From an uncultured bacterium (lineage in GTDB: Bacteria; Planctomycetota; Phycisphaerae; Phycisphaerales; SM1A02), in the NCBI GenBank assembly GCA_903867275.1, contig CAIPQY010000155.1, positions 1 through 7,249 on the forward strand: a stretch of DNA of 7,249 bases, given 5' to 3'. The position numbers and the translations under genes were made by a program. The notes under the pieces were generated by a model. It had not been told where the DNA came from, ran no database searches, and worked only from the letters and a program-made list of their open reading frames with translations. Below, in pieces: positions 7,142-7,249 of this stretch (positions are counted from its first letter, which is position 1; each line of letters starts with the position of its first letter).

Positions 7142-7151
7142 GCCGGCGCCC
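7040..7151 (+). repeat. Short direct repeats in the lipoprotein tail
   Basis: The Pro/Ala/Glu tail contains small exact direct repeats: CCTGCGGA at 7040-7047 and 7052-7059 (period 12, in frame), GAAACGCCCGC at 7061-7071 and 7088-7098 (period 27, in frame), and GAGCCGGCGCCC at 7115-7126 and 7140-7151 (period 25, out of frame). The last copy begins at the G of the stop codon TGA (7139-7141). The pattern suggests that the tail grew by local duplication or slippage, and its length may vary between strains. Confidence 0.5.
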
Positions 7152-7249
7152 TGCCTCACGCGCGGCCAGTCACCAAACCCAACGCTGTTCAGCGCACGAC
7201 GCGTGCTCGGATGCGATGCGTCGCACGCTTGAGGCACCAATAACGACCC
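7142..7249. other. Non-coding 3' end of the window
   Basis: No gene, RNA gene or convincing terminator is seen in these 108 bases. Weak inverted repeats exist: GCGTGC (7201-7206) with GCACGC (7223-7228), and the overlapping TGCGA-TGCG-TCGCA. A stem of five pairs, GGCGC (7132-7136) with GCGCC (7146-7150), straddles the lipoprotein stop. None is followed by a T-rich run. The last 20 or so bases become less GC-rich and could begin the promoter of a gene beyond the window. Confidence 0.4.

Noticed and set aside
7035..7232. 65-codon + strand frame across the lipoprotein stop
   Set aside because: Mostly an Arg-rich shadow of the Pro/Ala/Glu tail, with no ribosome site or recognisable product.
1..7249. 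tRNA, rRNA, riboswitch, CRISPR, transposase or attachment sites
   Set aside because: None is visible on either strand. The coding genes account for about 96% of the window and the gaps are too short or lack the needed structure.

Overview
The window is high-GC bacterial chromosomal DNA with four complete protein genes and no sign of mobile DNA, RNA genes or CRISPR. Codon use is uniformly GC-rich. Three things suggest a member of the Planctomycetota, perhaps of the Phycisphaerae type: a compact NAD-glutamate dehydrogenase with ACT-like N-terminal repeats, a sugar isomerase-like TIM barrel of a kind common in that phylum, and an exported protein with a planctomycete-style c-type cytochrome segment. 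This placement is inference from protein style; there is no rRNA to confirm it.

Layout. Positions 1-83 are a comparatively AT-rich leader (40 of 83 bases A/T by my count) with a plausible sigma-70-type promoter. Positions 84-3035 (+) encode a 983-residue NAD-specific glutamate dehydrogenase. It converges on a 330-residue sugar phosphate isomerase/epimerase-like protein (3082-4074, -), and a 10-bp stem-loop at 3070-3098 may terminate transcription from both sides. The isomerase is divergent, across 114 bp, from a 490-residue exported protein (4189-5661, +). That protein has two Sm/SH3-like beta repeats, a TPR-like helical stretch and a C-terminal CX4CH haem-type motif. Sixteen bases after its stop comes a 487-residue Ala-rich, helical lipoprotein (5678-7141, +) with a Pro/Ala/Glu tail. 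The last 108 bases hold no gene that I can see.

How they fit together. The dehydrogenase and the isomerase are cytoplasmic metabolic enzymes (nitrogen/carbon and probably sugar or polyol metabolism), each in its own transcription unit. The two (+)-strand genes at the right are both predicted to leave the cytoplasm and may act together in the envelope, but nothing in the sequence gives them a defined function.

The main point beyond annotation is how genes start. The isomerase has a textbook Shine-Dalgarno sequence. The other three have no convincing one, and instead have a -10-like hexamer ending 6-10 bases before the ATG, as expected for leaderless or near-leaderless transcripts. I see no previously undescribed multi-gene system here; the exported CX4CH protein is the least characterised and most interesting gene.
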